NCBI GenBank assembly: GCA_963965975.1
Contig: OZ014416.1
Span: 8,660,432 to 8,724,431, forward strand
Source of the DNA: Xestospongia bergquistia
Taxonomy: Eukaryota > Porifera > Demospongiae > Haplosclerida > Petrosiidae
Direction of reading: 5' to 3'
Length of the DNA: 64,000 nt
Shown piece by piece: positions 15,177 to 27,455 of this stretch. The notes under the pieces were generated by a model. It saw only the letters and a list, made by a program, of their open reading frames with translations. It was not told the origin of the DNA and did no database searches. Positions within the stretch are counted from its first letter, which is position 1. Each line of letters starts with the position of its first letter. The position numbers and the translations under genes are program-made.

Positions 15177-17099
15177 TAAATATAGACAGTGTAACAGGAA
15201 CATTGTCAACTACTCTTCAAATCAGTATTACAAGTAAAAATGAATACACCCCTCCAATATTCATTGAACCAATTAGGGAACGAACAAAGAAAGACAAACT
15301 ATTTAATGATCTCATTCAATTCTTCATCCGTTAGCCTCAACACATCAGAGTTACCAATGGGAAAAAGATTAGTTACTGTCATGAGAGATATATTTTGGCA
15401 TATGATGGTCATCACCATGTATTTCAACAACGCGCTCAGCCCATTCCTTCTGTTTTTGAATCATTTACTGATTATAACAATCCAGAGCTTTCTAAACACA
15501 GGAAGAGATTAACTAAGAATATGTCATCTGATTCTCTGCGTGAGTTTGCTTTAGAACTCTCAACTCTCCTCCATTGCAGTTTTTGGGATAGGCCACACTG
15601 GGTTGAACTAAAACCCACCTTTCTCTCCCTTCTTCACAGTATATCTAGTTATGTGGAATACCTCGTTGCAAAGAATAAAAGAGTAAAAAATAACCACAAA
15701 TCACTAACTCCTGTCCGTGACCTTTCTGCCAACTTACATCTTAAATTCATTACAGCATCAGAAGAAGATACCATACTCTCATTATATGTATTTGAGGAGA
15801 AAGTTGTATCCCATGATATCTATCAACCTGTTTTCATAACAGATCTCTTTCCAAATGACAATCTTCAAAAACACAGAGTACTGAACTCTCTTATATCTAC
15901 TGGATTAAAATGTCCATGTATACTCCTTGTGTATTCGTCAGGCAGTAATGTCGGTAATCTACACTTTTTCTGGAAGGTGCCTGACCACATAGAGGTTACC
16001 GAGTGTTTTTAACACAGTCAACCTGCTATTGAGCAAGCAAAACAACTCATTCCGACTTATCACACAAGAGCAATGAGGAATGCTATGTATTGAAAGTTTG
16101 GTCTAGTATTGTCTTCAGTTAAGCCAGCTGTTTTGAGGTTTTTTTACAAAGACTTAACTGGTAAGATGTCTTGTTATCATATTTGTAAAATTGATATGTT
16201 GCTGTGTTGTGTAGTTTATGGTATACATGTATGTATAATTATTGTATTAATTTTTGCTCATACTAAATGTAATGTAATTTTATTTAGGTGACCACTCAGC
16301 AATTGATGAACGTGTTCAACTGATCATTGACATGGAAGATACTGATATCGTTTTAGACCTTCGAGCTTCTAATGGACGGCAAGACAGCAGGTTTGATGTA
16401 TTTTGGAATGAGTGCCAAACGTTTTTGAATGAGGATCTTGGTACTGCAGTAGATGATCGCCGTCATGATCTAATAACTCATCTTGCGCATGCTATTTCTA
16501 TCAGAGATTTGGTCGAACAAGTCAAACAACGTTGTCCACCTCATACTCTTATACCTTCCAATGAATGGGTTCGTTTGCAGTTTTGGCCTAAAACTCCTAC
16601 TGCTACTAAAGCTCTTCAACACACTGGAAGGTTTAAATTAAAGTTCACGGTACAGCAACGTCAATGGCGTCATCATCATGTTGACTCCCATTATGCATCT
16701 GCTTCCTTCCGCTATATGCGAGAGTATTCCATAACTGTCCGTGAATATTGTGCATTCGTCTGTTTAGACGATAAACATAAGATTAAAGTGGGTGAGCCTG
16801 GTTACCCTGTTGCGGCCACTGAGAGAGAGAGGCGTGTACCTGTGCGTATTGACGAACGATTGCAAGTTGGAGATCATGATTTTACAAAGTTCTCGTTGAT
16901 CCCCTCGGTTACGTTTATTGTTAATATACCTGAAGATATATCTGATTCATGGTTTACTGGTAAGTAGTTTTGGTACATAGATGGGGAAAAATTACTTGTA
17001 ATAATGCTAACTTACTACTATTTCAACTATGTTTTTAATCGCTGACACTTTGTTTATCACTGTACAGCTAGCTTCTGAATTATTTATAGTACATGGACC

Positions 17100-17225
17100 T
17101 GTGAGTGTCACTAATTTGTCTTACATGTAAATTATGATGTGTTAAGTTGTGTTACATGTAAATTACTAATTTTAGTTGTGTTCATGTAAATCACTAAGTT
17201 GTGTTACATGTAAATTGATGTGTTA
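17100..17225. repeat. Short tandem repeat in the transposase intron
   Basis: Four imperfect copies of a unit of about 25-35 bp built on gttgtgttacatgtaaat. Confidence 0.7.
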
Positions 17226-18242
17226 ACAAGTATGTTGCTGTTTAACAAAATTATATAGTTTATGTAAATTGAATAATTGGTATGTTAAATTCGAAAAAAT
17301 AAATATTACATCATTATGAAAATTATTTCTTACAATTATTATGTCCAGTAAACAAGTGTGCGCCTTCCTATTTGTGGAATAAAGAGTGATATTATTTTTA
17401 TCTGTGTGTGCAGTAATGATGGAGGTATTTTTGTATTACATGTAGGGTCTGTGTTTGTTGGATTAAAAAATGCTGTGTTTGAACCATCTTCGCCATACAG
17501 ACATGCATGTGAACTATATCAAACCCTTCAGTCTACGTCATTCAACAAACCTATTCTCTTTTTATACTCAGACAGTGGTCACAGACTAACCTACTTTTCT
17601 GTAAAACTATCGTTAATCTGTTTCTGAAGTTAGATCTAGACTAGTTATGTGCTGGCCATACAGCCCCTTATCATAGTTGGAAAAATCCCGTCGAACGTAT
17701 TATGTCGATCATTAATCTAGGATTGCAATGTGTTGGATTGGCATGCTCTAAAATGTCTGATGAGTTCGAAAAGGAAGTGGCTAAGTGCAATACACTGACT
17801 TAGTTAAGAGATAACCTTCAAGATATGGAAAACACTGTACAAGATAGTCTATCCCCAGTGAAAGTACTACTATGCACCCTTTTCTCTCGTTTAAAATTCC
17901 ATAATGAGTTTATTCATACGTTTATCTCTGCAACTACTGATGAACAAAGTCAGTTTTGGTCTGCGATAATTGCACTTGATAGTACCTTAACAGAGAGTCT
18001 ACAGGAAGGAGACGATGGATCAGCACCCTACAGTAATGGAGTATATCACACACTGCTGTCAGAGTAGTCATTATACTTTTGATATACTAAAGTGTGGAAA
18101 AGATGACTGTACTGTTCTAGTTTGCTTAAGTAGGACTAGTTTTATTGTTGGCCAATAAAAGTATAGCTTTAGTTTTGTTTATTTTATTTGTTCATCGATG
18201 CTAGTAATCATATTCATAGCTGCAGTTAATGAGATTCATAAG

Positions 18243-18680
18243 CGTACACCATCGCGCCCCATAAGAGCATGAAGACAAAATCTTACGTACATATAAAAGG
18301 AAACCAAAACCGTCATGAGTGCCAGTGTGTTGTGGGCCAGCGTTCCGCAATGCATCAGACCTCTGAGATGGTTACCAGCATACTCTACGGAGTATCCGAA
18401 AGGCCGACTAGGATAGGGCTGGTAGTCTCCCTTTAAACGAGATGAGGCTGGTGTATTTGTGGTTCCCGGTTCCTGAATGCGACATTCCCTAAGAGCTGGA
18501 ATCCCGTACGGCTGGTTTTAAGTTAGGGCGACGCTCCAGCCAGGATTACCTCGCGAAGACGAGGGTTACCAAGCCAGGTGGCGGTCCCAGCTAGTAATAG
18601 CAGGGAATCCTGGAGCCTAAGTGGAAGCCTGAGTGGGTGAGCGAGTAGGAATCGTTTGGGCAACACACAAGGGTTTTTTT
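18243..18680. other. GC-rich structured segment of unknown kind
   Basis: About 440 bp, visibly richer in G+C than its AT-rich surroundings, without a long open frame. Clean hairpins are visible: ccagc(18375-18379)/gctgg(18418-18422) enclosing atactc/gagtat (18380-18395), and cctcg/cgagg (18549-18564). It may be the end of a non-LTR or other mobile element, or a structured RNA. It does not match rRNA or tRNA as far as I can tell. Confidence 0.4.
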
Positions 18681-19072
18681 TTTTAATTTAGATTTATTTT
18701 ATGCATTAAGTTCTGTGTAGACAGTCAGACAAATAGTGTTGATAGTCTTACTTCACATGTATTATTCCAAAACTAAATGCAATATTTGATAACTACATTT
18801 GACAATTCTGTAATACTGAGTGTGACACTAGTATAGTTAGCTGTCTGCTTGTGTCAAAATATTTGTTTTATTGTGTTAATTTCATATTACTAATGTAAAG
18901 TATATTATTGTCTCTTTTTTTATGTTACAACAAATAAAAATCCTTACCTAAATACTATCAATCCACAACGTGTAACTTCTAAGAGAATGCAATAAAACTT
19001 AAAAGAAGAGGTTGAAATTTGGATAAATTTCTTCGGCTAATAGCTGTGTCTTCACTTGTGACTGTTGACAGT
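18681..19072. other. AT-rich spacer, nothing recognised
   Basis: No gene, repeat array or duplicated block is seen between the GC-rich segment and the zinc-finger pseudogene fragment. Confidence 0.5.
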
Positions 19073-19512
19073 GAAGTCTGTCCGTTTTGCGAATGCACCG
19101 TGAGAAAAAACTGTAAGAACGAATAAGATATGCATATACTTACTCAACTTCATTTAAGTAATGTACTATGACTGGTAAAGGCTGTAATTGCTAGTGTGTG
19201 AACAATTTCCAAGACCTTGTCCGTACGAATGTGATCATAATGTATTTATGCCCAAAAAGGTTTTACATGCTCATCTTAAGGATAAATGTCCCATGAAGAA
19301 CATCCCATGGAAATATCAGTGGGTGGAGCCAGTGTGAGGTTGTCTTAAATCAGCAGGAAATGTCAAAACATATGCAAGAGACTGCTGTTTTACTTAATCA
19401 GTTGTTAGCTCAAACAGTAAAATATCAGAATTACAATTACAGAAATATTCTCAATTAAAAGTTGTCATTAAAAAAAGATGTCACTGGTAAGTGGTTTCCA
19501 TGGCATAAATTG
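19073..19512 (+). pseudogene. Fragment of the TRAF-zinc-finger/PHD gene
   Basis: Clear copy of the first coding exon of the gene at 30320-31649 (CPFCECTVRKNCKNE and following), with an in-frame stop right after KNE, an internal deletion across the GCNWEGDISQFW part, and frameshifts. It stops just past the exon's donor (gtaagtggtttccatggc). The later exons are absent. Confidence 0.85.
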
Positions 19513-19617
19513 TAAAATACATTATCATTACATATTTTGTTAAAGTATAAAGTCATCCATGCAGTCAGCATAAAATGTGCGAAGTGAGGAGATGTCAGCA
19601 TGTTAACAAGTAAGTTA

Positions 19618-19957
19618 TAATTGTTACCAAATTCAGCTGAGCAATCAGATTTAAGTATTAAGAAGGCGAAGGCTTTGTTTAATTACAGAGAAAAATACAA
19701 ACATTTAATAGGAACTGAACCAGAAAGACATTTTGGATTTGGTAGTTATGAATAAACAGAACAATATAATAATTAATCTAATAATCATGAATAATTAATA
19801 ACCTGTAGGACAAGCTGACGACTTTTTGTTGTTTATTATAGTACCAAGTGCTAATAAAAGAGATATTCGTTCAATTGAAGATACTTTGAAAGATCTTCGT
19901 TCAAAGAAAAGAGCAAAGCTATTAAATGATTTTGATGATACTGATGAACAATGTTAA
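19618..19957 (+). pseudogene. SPAG7: Duplicated 3' end of SPAG7
   Basis: The last two SPAG7 exons and the intron between them, copied from about 10866-11235, including the stop after Asp-Glu-Gln-Cys. An internal piece (ATEISEPTAVK) is missing and the upstream exons, including R3H, are absent. The 3' flank down to SMT2 also matches SPAG7's own 3' flank, so SPAG7 tail and SMT were copied as one block. Confidence 0.88.
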
Positions 19958-20356
19958 TCACTTGACATATTCCTGTATTTTGTCCTTTATTTTTTGTATT
20001 TTCTCTTTTATTGCTAACTTACAAGATTTCTTTTTATTATTACAAAAAACAATAAATCTCAAATTCCAATAAAACATGTTAATATAATAGAATTTTCTAA
20101 ATTTGTTTTTACATTACAATTGTTAATAAATAATTAACTACTTGTAAAATATATTATTACATATTTTGTTAATGTATAAAGTCATCCATGCAGTCAGCAT
20201 AAAATGTGTGGTGTGCTAATTTAGTAGACACAAAAGTGCACCATGTTAACAAGTAAGTTAGTATCATTCATGTACATAGTAATACATTTAATGTAAGAAT
20301 GTGTGTATTCCAAAGTGGTGTGATGTGTTAATACTATGTTCACAATTGATATTTCC

Positions 20357-20654
20357 TTAAGGGAGTGGTTTACGAGCAATAATGCGTAACATAGGAGAGA
20401 AGATATCCGCTTTTCCTGATGCAATGATACCACGAGCGCATGTGATTAGTAATGAGTGGACATTGGTGGTTCCTTTGGGTACAATGCCAATTAGCTCTAG
20501 ACCAGTTAGTGCTGCATGAGTACAGGTACGTCCGATAGGTGAGACACGAAAACTTTGAAGTGAACAACATCCCTTGCCAACCAAGAATGTGTACCTGTAG
20601 AAAGACAACATCAAAATAATACATCTCCATAAAACAAATTAAATCTCCCTCCCT

Positions 20655-20701
<47 letters not shown>

Positions 20702-21987
20702 CCTCCATACCAAGGAAGTTCACCCTTCAAACGATAGTTATATGAATAAACAAATTAAATCTCTCTCTCTCTCTCTCTCTCCCTCCCTCCCTCCCTCCCT
20801 CTCCCTTCATACCAAGGAAGGTCACCCTTCAAACGATAGTCATATGAATAGACAATTTCAAACCCAGCTTCTTTAATTTGGGACAAAATAAACTCTGTTG
20901 TGCGTATACTGGGAACTCCACCACCAAGCTATAAAATAGAGAAACAATGAAAATGAATTAACTATTAAAGGCATAAAATGCATAACTAACTAACCACAAT
21001 ATCTTGTTTAATCTTCTGGTGGGTGGGGTCATCAGGTATATATTTGTCAGTCAAGGCCCATGCACTTTCAACAAAGCAAGCTCCTGGTTTTAGCACACGG
21101 AAAGTTTCCCCATAAACAAGTGACAAGTCCATAGCATGACAAATCGACTCAGTAGCATATGCTCCATCAAATGTGTTATCATCAAAATTTTCCATGTTGC
21201 CAAAATCTCCCTGTATTTAGAAAGAAAGTGATAGCATTTGAATTAATATGATATCTTAATAATGTATTAAAAGGAGTTTAGTTTCTGTAAAGGACAATTC
21301 TATAGCATCAATACACAACAAGCTTCACTAGTTAATACATATATGCATATAATATATTATTGTAATGATTATGTATATTGTAATGCATGGCTTTCTTGAA
21401 AGTTAATAATTGTTATATTGTAAAATGTACATATTGTACCATTTCAAATGTGCAAAGATGTTGCAGGCCAGCTTTCTTTGTGTGTTCACGAGCACGTTTA
21501 ACTTGATATTCATTAAGATTTAGTCCTACAACTTGAGCTCCTGAGGATCTAGCAATTTGACGAGCTGGACCTCCAACTCCACAACCAACGTCCTAGATAT
21601 AGAAAGAGGAAGGAAGAAATATTGCATCACAATATGTAATGCAATACCTGTGCTAAATAAGAATAGTGTCTTTGAACTTACCAGTAATTTCATTCCTGGT
21701 TTTGCATGAAGATTACGTCCTATTTCAGACTCAAATTCACAAATACACTGAGGCATGGTCTTATCACTAAACACTGGCGCGAAATGGAAACTCGTCCCAT
21801 AACCATACTCATAAAAATCAGTCACTAAATCATAATAATTCTCTGAGATATCCATAGCTTGTTCTTCAAGTTCAGCATCTCGATTAGCATGAATCTTACC
21901 AAAGTTACTGGAGAAACGAGAATAAACTGTCCTAGTTTCATCTCCAAGATGAGACACTTCTGTTATGGTAGGAGATTGAGTAGCCAT
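20357..21987 (-). CDS. SMT: Sterol 24-C-methyltransferase, copy 2 (SMT2)
   Basis: Same five-exon plan as SMT1. The start at 21987 ([19 protein letters not shown]) is the one shared by all copies; an in-frame ATG 14 codons upstream is not. Region I reads [17 protein letters not shown] motif [15 protein letters not shown], Region III YATESICHA, then [15 protein letters not shown] and a tail IFSPMLRIIARKPL-stop. Of the three copies it keeps the most canonical Region III (Cys-His retained). Its last intron holds a CT-rich array plus a second copy of the end of exon 4 with its donor (about 20703-20752). Exons and splice sites look intact. Confidence 0.92.
20640..20810. repeat. SMT: CT-rich arrays and duplicated exon end in SMT2 last intron
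   Basis: Two (CT)n/(CCCT)n runs (20645-20703 and 20760-20805) flank a second copy of the exon-4 end. On the coding strand it would read YSYNYRLKGELPW followed by a gtatgg donor. It could be used as an alternative 5' splice site or be silent. Confidence 0.8.
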
Positions 21988-23142
21988 GACAACTTTAGGG
22001 AAAGAAACGAAGAAACCTTTTTCTGCCAATACACGTTAGCCTTTTATACTGAGCTGTATACTGTATTGAATACAGCGCACCATGATTGACCCAATCAACA
22101 CAAGTGGGCTGATTATGACGTTGTATAGGGTTATTATCACGCCACCAACATGGAACCACTAATATTACTGGCTACATCAGTGTCTGCATTGAGTATATTT
22201 TAATAAAATTATGGCTTTGTTATACACGCAACTTCCTTAAAAATCCTGGTAAACAAACTATTTAAAATAGCTGTAATATAATGTCTACTATTTTATCTTG
22301 ATCACACCACTACATAGTATAATATTATACAATCTATTCTGTTTCTGGAGTATTATAAATTTATAGATGATGTGTAGACAGACTATTATATATTATTACT
22401 AAGTATCATTGCTAAGTTCACAGTTCAATAGAAGGTTCTAACATTTCCTGACATTCTTCTCAAGACAGTTTTGCTTAATTTTTTGGTAATATGTTTTTAA
22501 TGTTACTTATTATACCTTCTATTCTACAATACATTAAAACTACAATGTTACTGTCTGTGAACTAATTCATATATGTCTGCTAACAAGTAAACTGATGAAT
22601 TATATTTGTAACGTTTGAAATGAGACCACTTTCTCTCTCAATATATGATAATTCAAATAACAACTATTTCTGTTTACAAGTATTCATAAACTTTAAGTGT
22701 GAAAACAGATACACAGTGTAACACTAGATTTCGATTGATAGTTTTAATTGAACAGATTGAAAGTAAAAAGGATCACAATAAAAAGAACAAAAGACACAAA
22801 GGTGACCTTTAATTGTCCAATACTCTAATTAATACTCATTAACACTTACATAACAATACATATTACACAGCTGTCTATAATTGCATACAAGAACAAACAA
22901 TACATATTAAAATAACTCATGAAACAATAGGATATTAAACTATAACAGTAATGGTGTCATCTTACAAACATTATCAGTCATAATATTATTACATATAATG
23001 TCTTCATTGTGTGTGCACGTGGCTGTCAAAGTTTGATATATAATATATTTGTCACTTTTCAAGACAGTGGTTTCTTAACATATATTCATATTATTGGAAT
23101 AAATATATTTGAGTTTATTGAATTATCCAATATAACTACTAC
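21988..23142. other. Upstream region of SMT2, no gene seen
   Basis: Non-coding and related along most of its length to the DNA upstream of SMT3 (26556-27455). That similarity marks it as part of the duplicated block. Confidence 0.6.
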
Positions 23143-23430
23143 TCATAGCAAATCACCAACTCTTGCAGTCTCAGAGGAGACCATATTAAATAGTTTCAGA
23201 ATTTTTAGAACTCCATAAGCCAATATGCATCCAAATGTTGAAACTTGAAGATGTTGTAAGTAACAACATCTTATACCAATAAGATATGAATGGAAAGTAT
23301 ATCATATTTGCAGAGTATCATGTCAATCTGACATACCATGAAAGGTCACCTTTCAGGTGGCCATTGCTTATATCAGCAATTTCAAATTCCACCCCGGGCC
23401 CCTTGACTTTAATTTTTTTAAATTTTGTGT
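23143..23430 (-). pseudogene. SMT: Relic of a further SMT 3' end (relic A)
   Basis: The minus strand shows FEIADISNGHLKGDLSW, aligned with exon 4 of the SMT genes, then a gtatgt donor. After a short intron comes an exon-5-like stretch (GIRCCYLQHLQVSTFGCIL; LKILKLFNMVSSETARVG), stopping at 23143-23145. The acceptor lacks AG and the last third of exon 5 is missing. The upstream exons are gone: the next DNA is the aldo-keto reductase remnant. Confidence 0.72.
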
Positions 23431-23637
23431 TTAATTCATCAGATGTATGCAAATCAGACAGTGTTGTAAATCTAAATGGACACATAAAGAAGGAAATGGA
23501 TGTATGCTTGTTGTAATTGTTATTATGGTAATAGTTGCTATGGTAACATTACAAAGTAAATGAGGACATTTGTCAAATTCCTTAATAGATACAAAATGCT
23601 GGTAACCATAGCAACATATGTGACACTCATTGTTCAT

Positions 23638-24353
23638 TAAATATATTGGCCACAAAATTTACCAAAGGATGCAATCCTTTAATCAATTGAAAGAGGAGAA
23701 TAAATTTGGATATACCCCTGAGAATATTGCTAATTGTTGACTGGTAATTAGAATAAAAATAATTATAATATTTATTTTCTTATTTAATATTATTGTTATG
23801 AATATATAATAAGTATTATTTAATTAGGTATTGTATTTGAGGTGTACAGTCCCCTCGGAAATCCTGGATGTCCCACAAAAGGCAATGATGACCCTTCATT
23901 ATTAGAAGATCCTGTTATTAATGAAATAGCTAAGAAACATAATGTTGGACCAGCACAGGTAAACATACCTCCATTTTATGTTTCTATGCATCCATTCTGT
24001 GCAAATATACATCTATTTTAATTAGATTATATATCCATTTGATGTTTATAGATCTATTTAACCTAATTATATGTCCATTCATGCAGATTGCCATTGCCTA
24101 TCAGATACATCGTGGCATTGTGGTCCTCGCTAAGACTGTTAATCTTGAACGTGTCCACGAGAATCTCAAAGCAACTAAAGTCAGTCTTGATCCTGAGGAT
24201 ATGCGTCATCTGAAAGAACTCGATCGTAATTTGCGTTTCTCAAGGTTTTTCATGCTTCGTAAAGACGAGTCATTTACAGAATTCTGGGACAAAGAAAGTG
24301 ATAAAAGTTATGTTGCCAAGAAACCAAAAGTAGAAAAACACATTTTGGACTAA
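23638..24353 (+). pseudogene. Truncated aldo-keto reductase copy
   Basis: Contains the exon WPQNLPKD...GYTPENIAN, then the last two exons ([28 protein letters not shown] ... stop at 24353). Compared with the complete copy (28330-30094) it lacks the first three exons and the two exons between NIAN and YSPLGNP. The introns on either side of that gap are fused into one, showing an internal deletion. The last exon is still open and well conserved, so the loss is recent. Confidence 0.85.
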
Positions 24354-24411
24354 ACAATGAAATGCTATTATGTATGTTATTAATAATTATTAATAAATTA
24401 TTAATAGTTAT

Positions 24412-24638
24412 TAACATATCGCAATTCTGGGACCATGTCCTAGTGTGTGAACATTTCCCAATACCTTGTCCATACGAATGTGATCGTGATGTATTTCTGC
24501 CCAAAAAGGTTTTACATACTCATCTTCAGGACATATGTCCCATGAAGAACATCCCATGTGAGCAGAAATATTCCAATTATAAGTTGTCATTAAAAAAAGA
24601 TGTCACTGGTAAGTGGTTTCCATGGCATAAATTGTAAA
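24412..24638 (+). pseudogene. Second fragment of the TRAF-zinc-finger/PHD gene
   Basis: Internal part of the first coding exon (QFWDHVLVCEHFPIPCPYE ... CPMKNIPCE) joined directly to the exon end (LKKDVTG) and its donor. The zinc-finger end and coiled coil are deleted. It lies in the same position relative to the truncated reductase as the intact gene does relative to the intact reductase. Confidence 0.87.
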
Positions 24639-24972
24639 ATACAAGATTTCTTTTTATTAGTACAAAAAACAATAAATTTCAAATTCCAATAAAACATGAT
24701 AACATAATAGAATTTTCTAAATTTGTTTTTGCAATATAACTGCTAATAAATAAATAACTACTTGTAAAATATATTATTATTACATATTTTGTTAATGTAT
24801 AAAGTTATCCATGCAGTCAGCATAAAATGTGTGAAGTGGTGTGATGTGTTAATTTAGTAGACACAAAAGCGTCAGCATCTTAACAAGTAGCGTTCATGCA
24901 TTTAATGTAAGAATGTGTGTATTCCAAAGTGGTGTGATGTGTTAATACTACGTTCATTCAATTGATGTTTCC

Positions 24973-25328
24973 TTAAGAGAGTGGCTTACGAGCAACAATG
25001 CGTAACATAGGAGTAAAGATATCCACTTTTTCTGATTCAATGAGACCATCAGCACATGTGTTTAGAAATGTGTGGACTTTGGTGGTTTCTTTGGGTACAA
25101 TGCCAATTAGCTCTAGACCAGTTAGTAATACATGAGTACAGGTACGTCCGAGAGTTGAGACACGAAAACTTTGAATTGAACAACATCCCTTGCCATTCAA
25201 GAATGTGCACCTGTAGAATGACAACATCAAAATAATACATTTCTCTTTCTCTCTCTCTCCATACTAAGGAAGTTCACCCTTTAAACGCTAGTCATATAAA
25301 AAGAGGAATTAAATCCCTCTCCCCTTTA

Positions 25329-25360
<32 letters not shown>

Positions 25361-26555
25361 CCCCTCCATACCAAGAAAGGTCACCCTTCAAACGATAGTC
25401 ATATGAATAGAGGATTTCAAACCCAGCTTCTTTAACTTTAGACAAAATATCCTCTGTTGTGTGTATGCTGGGAACCCCACCACCAACCTATAAAATAGAG
25501 AAGCAAAGAAAATGAATTAACTATTAAAGTCATAAATTGCATAACTAACTAACTATAATGTCTTGTCTAATCTTCTGGTGGGTGGGGTTATCAGGTAAAT
25601 ATTTCTCAGTCATGGCCCATGCACTTTCAACAAAGCAAGCTCCTGGTTTTAACACACGGAAAATTTCCCCATAAGTAACTGACATGACGGTAGAATGAAT
25701 AATTGACTCTATAGCATATGCTCCATCAAATGTATTATCATCAAAATTTTCCATGTTCCCAAAATTGCCCTGTATTTAGAAAGAGAGTGGTAACATTTGA
25801 ATTAATATGGTATCTTAATAATGCATTAAAAGTTTACTTTTTGTAAAGGACAACTTTATAGCATCAACCAACACACAACAAGCTTCACTAGTTAATACAT
25901 ATATACATATAATATATTATTGTAATGATTGTGTATATTGTAATGCATGGCCTTCTTGAAAGTTAATAATTCTCATCTTGTCAAAATTACATATTGTACC
26001 GTTTGAAATGTGCAAAGATGTTGAAGGTTAGCTTTCTCTGTGTGTATACGGGCACGTTTAACTTGATATTCACTAATATTTAGTCCTAAAATTTGTGCTC
26101 CTGAAGATTTAGCAATTTGACGAGCTGGACCTCCAACTCCACAACCAAGGTCCTAGATATAAAGAAAGAGAGAGGAGGGAAGAAGTATTGCACCACAATA
26201 TGTAATACAATCAATACCTGTGCTAAATAAGAATAGTCTTTGAACTTACCAGTAATTTCATTCCTGGTTTTGCATGAAGATCACGTCCTACCTCAGACTC
26301 AAAGTCAGAAATACACTCGGCCAAGGTCTTATCAGTAAATACTGGTGCGAAATGGAAACTCAAACCATAACCATACTCAAAAAAATCAGTCACTAAATCA
26401 TAATAATTCCGTGCGATATCATTAGCAACTTCTTCTAGTTCAGCATCTCGATTATCATAAATTTTACTAAAGTTACTGGAGTAGCGAGAATAAACTGTCC
26501 TGGTATCACCTCCGAGATGAGACACTTCTGTTATAGAAGGAGGTTGAGTAGCCAT
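24973..26555 (-). CDS. SMT: Sterol 24-C-methyltransferase, copy 3 (SMT3)
   Basis: Five exons as in the other copies, start at 26555 ([19 protein letters not shown]). Region I reads [14 protein letters not shown], with Phe where SMT1, SMT2 and the fungal enzymes have Tyr. The SAM motif is [14 protein letters not shown], Region [12 protein letters not shown], and the tail [14 protein letters not shown]-stop. In yeast Erg6p the matching Tyr is, from memory of mutational work, a residue whose replacement changes product range, so this difference is of functional interest. Like SMT2, the last intron holds a duplicated exon-4 end (about 25258-25302) and a CT array. No disabling change seen. Confidence 0.91.
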
Positions 26556-27455
26556 GACAACTATAGAGAAAGAAATACGCGTCTGATTTTTGTACTGAAC
26601 TGTCTATCGTATTAAATACAGCCCACCATGATTAACATTCTTGCTATATCCGTTGGCCAATGGGCTGATTACAACTAATCACGCCACCAACGAGTACATT
26701 GCACACGTAACTTCCTTAAAAGTCCTTGCAGACAAACCAAAATAGCTGTTATATAATGTCTACCATTTTATCCTGATCACACCACTACATTATGTAACAT
26801 TATACAATCCATTCTGTTTCTGAAGTATTATAAATTTATATATGATGTGTATACAGACTATTATATATTATTACTAAGTTCACATTTCAATGGAGTGTTC
26901 TAACATGAACTGACTATACTAATTCCTGACATTCTTCTCTAGACAGTTGCTTAATTTGTAGGTAGTATGCTACTTCTATTCTATAATACATTAAAACTAC
27001 AATGTTACTGTCTGTCAACCAGTTCATATATTTATGTCTGCTTACAAGTAAACTGATGAATTATACTTGTAAAGTTTGAAATGAGACCACTTTCTCTCTC
27101 AATACATGATCATTCAAATAACAACTATTTCTGTTAACAAGTATTCATTAACTTTAAGTGTGAAAGCAATGACTAAATGAGTACATGAATATATTAGTGA
27201 CTGATAGTTTTAATTGAACAGATTTAAAATAAAAATGATCACAATAGAAAGAACAAAAGACAAACAAATGACATAAAGGTGACCTCAATACTCTACTCAT
27301 TAACACCTAACTTAATTATATATATACAATAAACAATACATAATTGTCTATAATTGAATACAAGTACAAACAATACATATAGGTTTCTTAACATATATTC
27401 ATATTATTGGAATAAATATATTAGAGTTTATTGAATTATCCAATATAATTACCAC
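26556..27455. other. Upstream region of SMT3, no gene seen
   Basis: Non-coding; paralogous to 21988-23142 with small indels. Confidence 0.6.

Larger units (their letters stand above)
14420..18067 (+). mobile_element. Degenerate DDE-type DNA transposon
   Basis: Coding remnants of one large transposase. A first piece ends at about 14531 (VAVQPVGCPVVKRFW, donor gtaagt). More lies at 14750-14875, 15182-16012, 16288-16967, 17451-17627 and 17640-18067. The catalytic DDE pattern is readable: Asp in FVCLDDKHKIKVGEPGYPVA, Asp in LFLYSDSGHRLTYFSV and Glu in APYHSWKNPVERIMSI. From memory this resembles a transposase-like family seen in sponge and cnidarian gene sets; I cannot name the superfamily. Frameshifts and stops (for example between the last two blocks) and a nested MITE show it is dead. 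No terminal inverted repeats were found by eye, so the ends given are those of the coding remnants only. Confidence 0.7.
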
